Part shown: in pieces, positions 62,387 through 64,000 of the stretch
Numbering within the stretch: the stretch's first letter is position 1
Layout of the letters: every line of letters starts with the position of its first letter
Assembly (NCBI GenBank): GCA_016714465.1
Contig: JADKDT010000026.1
Span: forward strand, 124,001-188,000
Direction of reading: 5' to 3'
Length of the DNA stretch: 64,000 nt
From: Candidatus Brachythrix odensensis
GTDB lineage: Bacteria > Chloroflexota > Anaerolineae > J036 > Brachytrichaceae
Notes under the pieces: model-generated
Database searches by the model: none
Seen by the model: the letters and a program-made list of their open reading frames with translations, nothing else
Told to the model about the DNA's origin: nothing
Position numbers and translations under genes: made by a program

Positions 62387-62444
62387 TTCGAAATCACCCT
62401 CCCCCGCCCCGGCGTACGCCGGGGCGGGGGAGGGTGATTTCGAA
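62387..62444. terminator. Perfect 58-bp palindrome 3' of S9 peptidase gene
   Basis: TTCGAAATCACCCTCCCCCG is mirrored exactly around GCCCCGGCGTACGCCGGGGC. It starts 31 bp past the stop at 62475. The centre is shared with the 55585 palindrome, while the arms are unique. Confidence 0.55.
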
Positions 62445-62474
62445 AACAGACTCGAGCGCGTGTTTTCGTAATGA

Positions 62475-64000
62475 TCAGAGATTCTCAATCTCCAACGGCG
62501 GGATGTCATCTACAAGCGGGATGCCAAAGACCTTGGCGTAGAAATACAGCCGGCCCTCCAGCGTGCGTTGAATGTTCTCGGCCTTGCGAAAGCCGTGCTG
62601 CTCGCCCTTGAAGAGCACATACGCGGTTGGGATCTCCCGCGCGCGAACGGCGTCGAACATAAGCTCGGCCTGGTTGGGCGGGACGATCTTGTCCTCGTCA
62701 CCCTGGAAGAAGATCACCGGAACCGAGATGTTGCGGGCCTTGAACAGCGGCGAGCGTTCGATATACAAGTCCCGTTGGGCGGGGTAGGGGCCGATCAGGC
62801 CATCGAGATAGCGCGACTCGTATTTGTGGGTTTCCTTGGCGAAGATCTCGAGCTCGCTCAGCCCGAACAGGCTGGCCCCCGCTTTGAAGTAGTCGCGGAA
62901 GGCCAGGGCCGCCAGGGTGGTGTAGCCGCCCGCGCTGCCGCCCTCGATGGCGACCTTGTCCTCGTCAGCCAAGCCCTTGTCGACCAGATACCTCGCCGCG
63001 TTGATGCAGTCGTCGACGTCGACGACGCCCCATTGGCCCTTCAGCCGCTCGCGATACGCCCGCCCGTAACCCGAGCTGCCGCCATAGTTCACGTCCACGA
63101 ACGCGAAACCCCGGCTCGTGACGTACTGCACGCCCATGCCAAAGGCCGCCGTCGCCGCGCTGGTTGGCCCGCCGTGGCTGCGCACGATGAGCGGCGGTCG
63201 ATCGCCCTCGGGGGCCGCAAAGTCCGGGCTGGCCGGCGGGTAGTACAACGCATGCGCGATCGCGCCGCCGGTTGTCGGAAACGAAATTGCCTGCGGCACG
63301 CTGAAGTAAGCGGCATCGATCTCCGAAGCGAGCGCTTCGGAGATCGACGTCCAGGCGAGCGTCGCGAGATCCAGGGCGGTCACCGCCGTTGGCGCCGTCG
63401 CCGAACCGGCCAGCATCAGGGCGCGCGCGCCGGAGATGCGGAGTGATCCAAAGATGCTGAACGGGCTTTCGACTGGCTTCAGCCCGCCAGCGCCTGGCTC
63501 GAGCAGACCGATGCGGCCCAGACCGTCCTGGGTATACGCGCACACGATCGGCCCGCCGTCCGCAAAACCGTAGTTCGAAAATCGAAATTGCCAGGCCGGC
63601 TGGCCGAACTCGGCCGCCATTGGGCAGAGCGCCTCGACTTGCCCGGCCCGCCAGCGATACAGATTCCACCAGTCTGTCCGATCCGAGACGAAGTGCAGCA
63701 CGCCGTCAGGCGACCATTCGGGCTGGCAGATCGACTCAGTCGGGCCGCCGGCAACCTTGACCGCCTCGTCCAACGTTCCAGCCTTGTCCACGTGGGCCAC
63801 CCACAGTTCGCACCCGTCCCAGGGCAGGTTCGGATGATTCCAGGTGAGCCAGGCCAGATATTCGCCGTCAGGAGACAGCCGCGGCGCGGCGTAGAAGTCA
63901 TTGCCCGATACCAGGAGCGTTCCGCCGTTCAGATCGCCGTCAGCGCGGATCGCGACGATGGTGTTGACCGCTTCGCCCGCCCTGGTGTGGTCCTCGCGCA
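62475..64000 (-). CDS. S9 family peptidase (prolyl oligopeptidase type), 5' end cut by window
   Basis: The frame is open from the window edge. The upstream part reads NDFYAAPRLSPDGEYLAW and TWNHPNLPWDG, so the true start lies outside. Propeller blades (PEWSPDGVLHFVSDRTDWWN) lead to an alpha/beta hydrolase domain: HGGPTSAATA, the nucleophile in EGGSAGGYTTLAAL, the Asp in FFQGDEDKIVPP and the His in KGEQHGFRKAENI, a complete Ser-Asp-His triad. At least 508 residues are visible. It cleaves short peptides, often after Pro or Ala. No signal peptide can be judged. Confidence 0.88.
   Translation of the reverse strand, partial: REDHTRAGEAVNTIVAIRADGDLNGGTLLVSGNDFYAAPRLSPDGEYLAWLTWNHPNLPWDGCELWVAHVDKAGTLDEAVKVAGGPTESICQPEWSPDGVLHFVSDRTDWWNLYRWRAGQVEALCPMAAEFGQPAWQFRFSNYGFADGGPIVCAYTQDGLGRIGLLEPGAGGLKPVESPFSIFGSLRISGARALMLAGSATAPTAVTALDLATLAWTSISEALASEIDAAYFSVPQAISFPTTGGAIAHALYYPPASPDFAAPEGDRPPLIVRSHGGPTSAATAAFGMGVQYVTSRGFAFVDVNYGGSSGYGRAYRERLKGQWGVVDVDDCINAARYLVDKGLADEDKVAIEGGSAGGYTTLAALAFRDYFKAGASLFGLSELEIFAKETHKYESRYLDGLIGPYPAQRDLYIERSPLFKARNISVPVIFFQGDEDKIVPPNQAELMFDAVRAREIPTAYVLFKGEQHGFRKAENIQRTLEGRLYFYAKVFGIPLVDDIPPLEIENL

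Noticed and set aside
1..64000. tRNA, rRNA, integrase or att-type sites marking a genomic island
   Set aside because: I scanned by eye for tRNA-like cloverleaf ends, rRNA stretches and integrase motifs and found none; no mobile-element gene is supported in this window.

Overview
The window is GC-rich bacterial chromosome. It most likely comes from an uncultured Chloroflexota lineage (Anaerolineae-like). The grounds are many secreted repeat proteins ending in a short Pro-x-hydrophobic-Arg tail, Tat/lipoprotein sugar-binding proteins with ABC permeases, MlrC and UxaE families, and gaps filled with palindromes. This placement is inference from gene style; no rRNA or other marker gene is present. 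Many otherwise intact genes carry single-base frameshifts, several in short homopolymers, so the sequence is probably a long-read or metagenomic assembly with residual indels.

Layout. 1-6.1 kb: the end of a secreted cupredoxin-like gene, a GNAT acetyltransferase, a frameshifted DinB protein, small unknowns and a large secreted beta-helix protein. 6.3-9.8 kb: GH3 glycosidase (frameshifted) and MlrC-type M81 peptidase. 10-11.9 kb: two paralogous lysine-rich small proteins around a membrane protein. 12.1-14.9 kb: a plus-strand cluster of an enolase-superfamily enzyme, a D-2-hydroxyacid dehydrogenase (frameshifted) and hypoxanthine phosphoribosyltransferase. 15.3-16.7 kb: an FAD oxidoreductase. 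16.8-28.3 kb: a secreted-protein island with three cassettes, each a large modular protein followed by a roughly 90-residue Gly-rich protein, plus a 1059-residue beta-helix/Ig protein. Four near-identical sigma70-like promoters drive the large genes. 28.5-30.6 kb: an M23-like peptidase and an AstE-like deacylase. 31.1-34.3 kb: a translationally coupled three-gene operon of two membrane proteins and a surface protein made of 18-bp and 51-bp tandem repeats. 34.4-47.7 kb: a minus-strand catabolic operon (GntR regulator, OYE-type reductase, sugar ABC transporter, three Gfo/Idh/MocA dehydrogenases of which one is fused to DUF993, tagaturonate epimerase UxaE, uronate isomerase UxaC). 48.3-51.2 kb: a STAND-type regulator and a divergent small gene. 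51.2-58.1 kb: two giant secreted proteins. 58.2-58.9 kb: a Phd/VapC toxin-antitoxin pair. 59-64 kb: an M20 peptidase, a fourth modular secreted protein and a truncated S9 peptidase.

Together the genes suggest a heterotroph that exports many beta-rich surface proteins and feeds on plant or algal polysaccharide products: GH3 acts on oligosaccharides, the ABC system imports uronate-type sugars, and UxaC/UxaE with the dehydrogenases interconvert them. The most interesting signals are the shared C-terminal tail of exported proteins, the promoter-plus-two-gene surface cassettes, the Gfo-DUF993 fusion, and the family of perfect palindromes at gene 3' ends whose outer arms are specific to each site.
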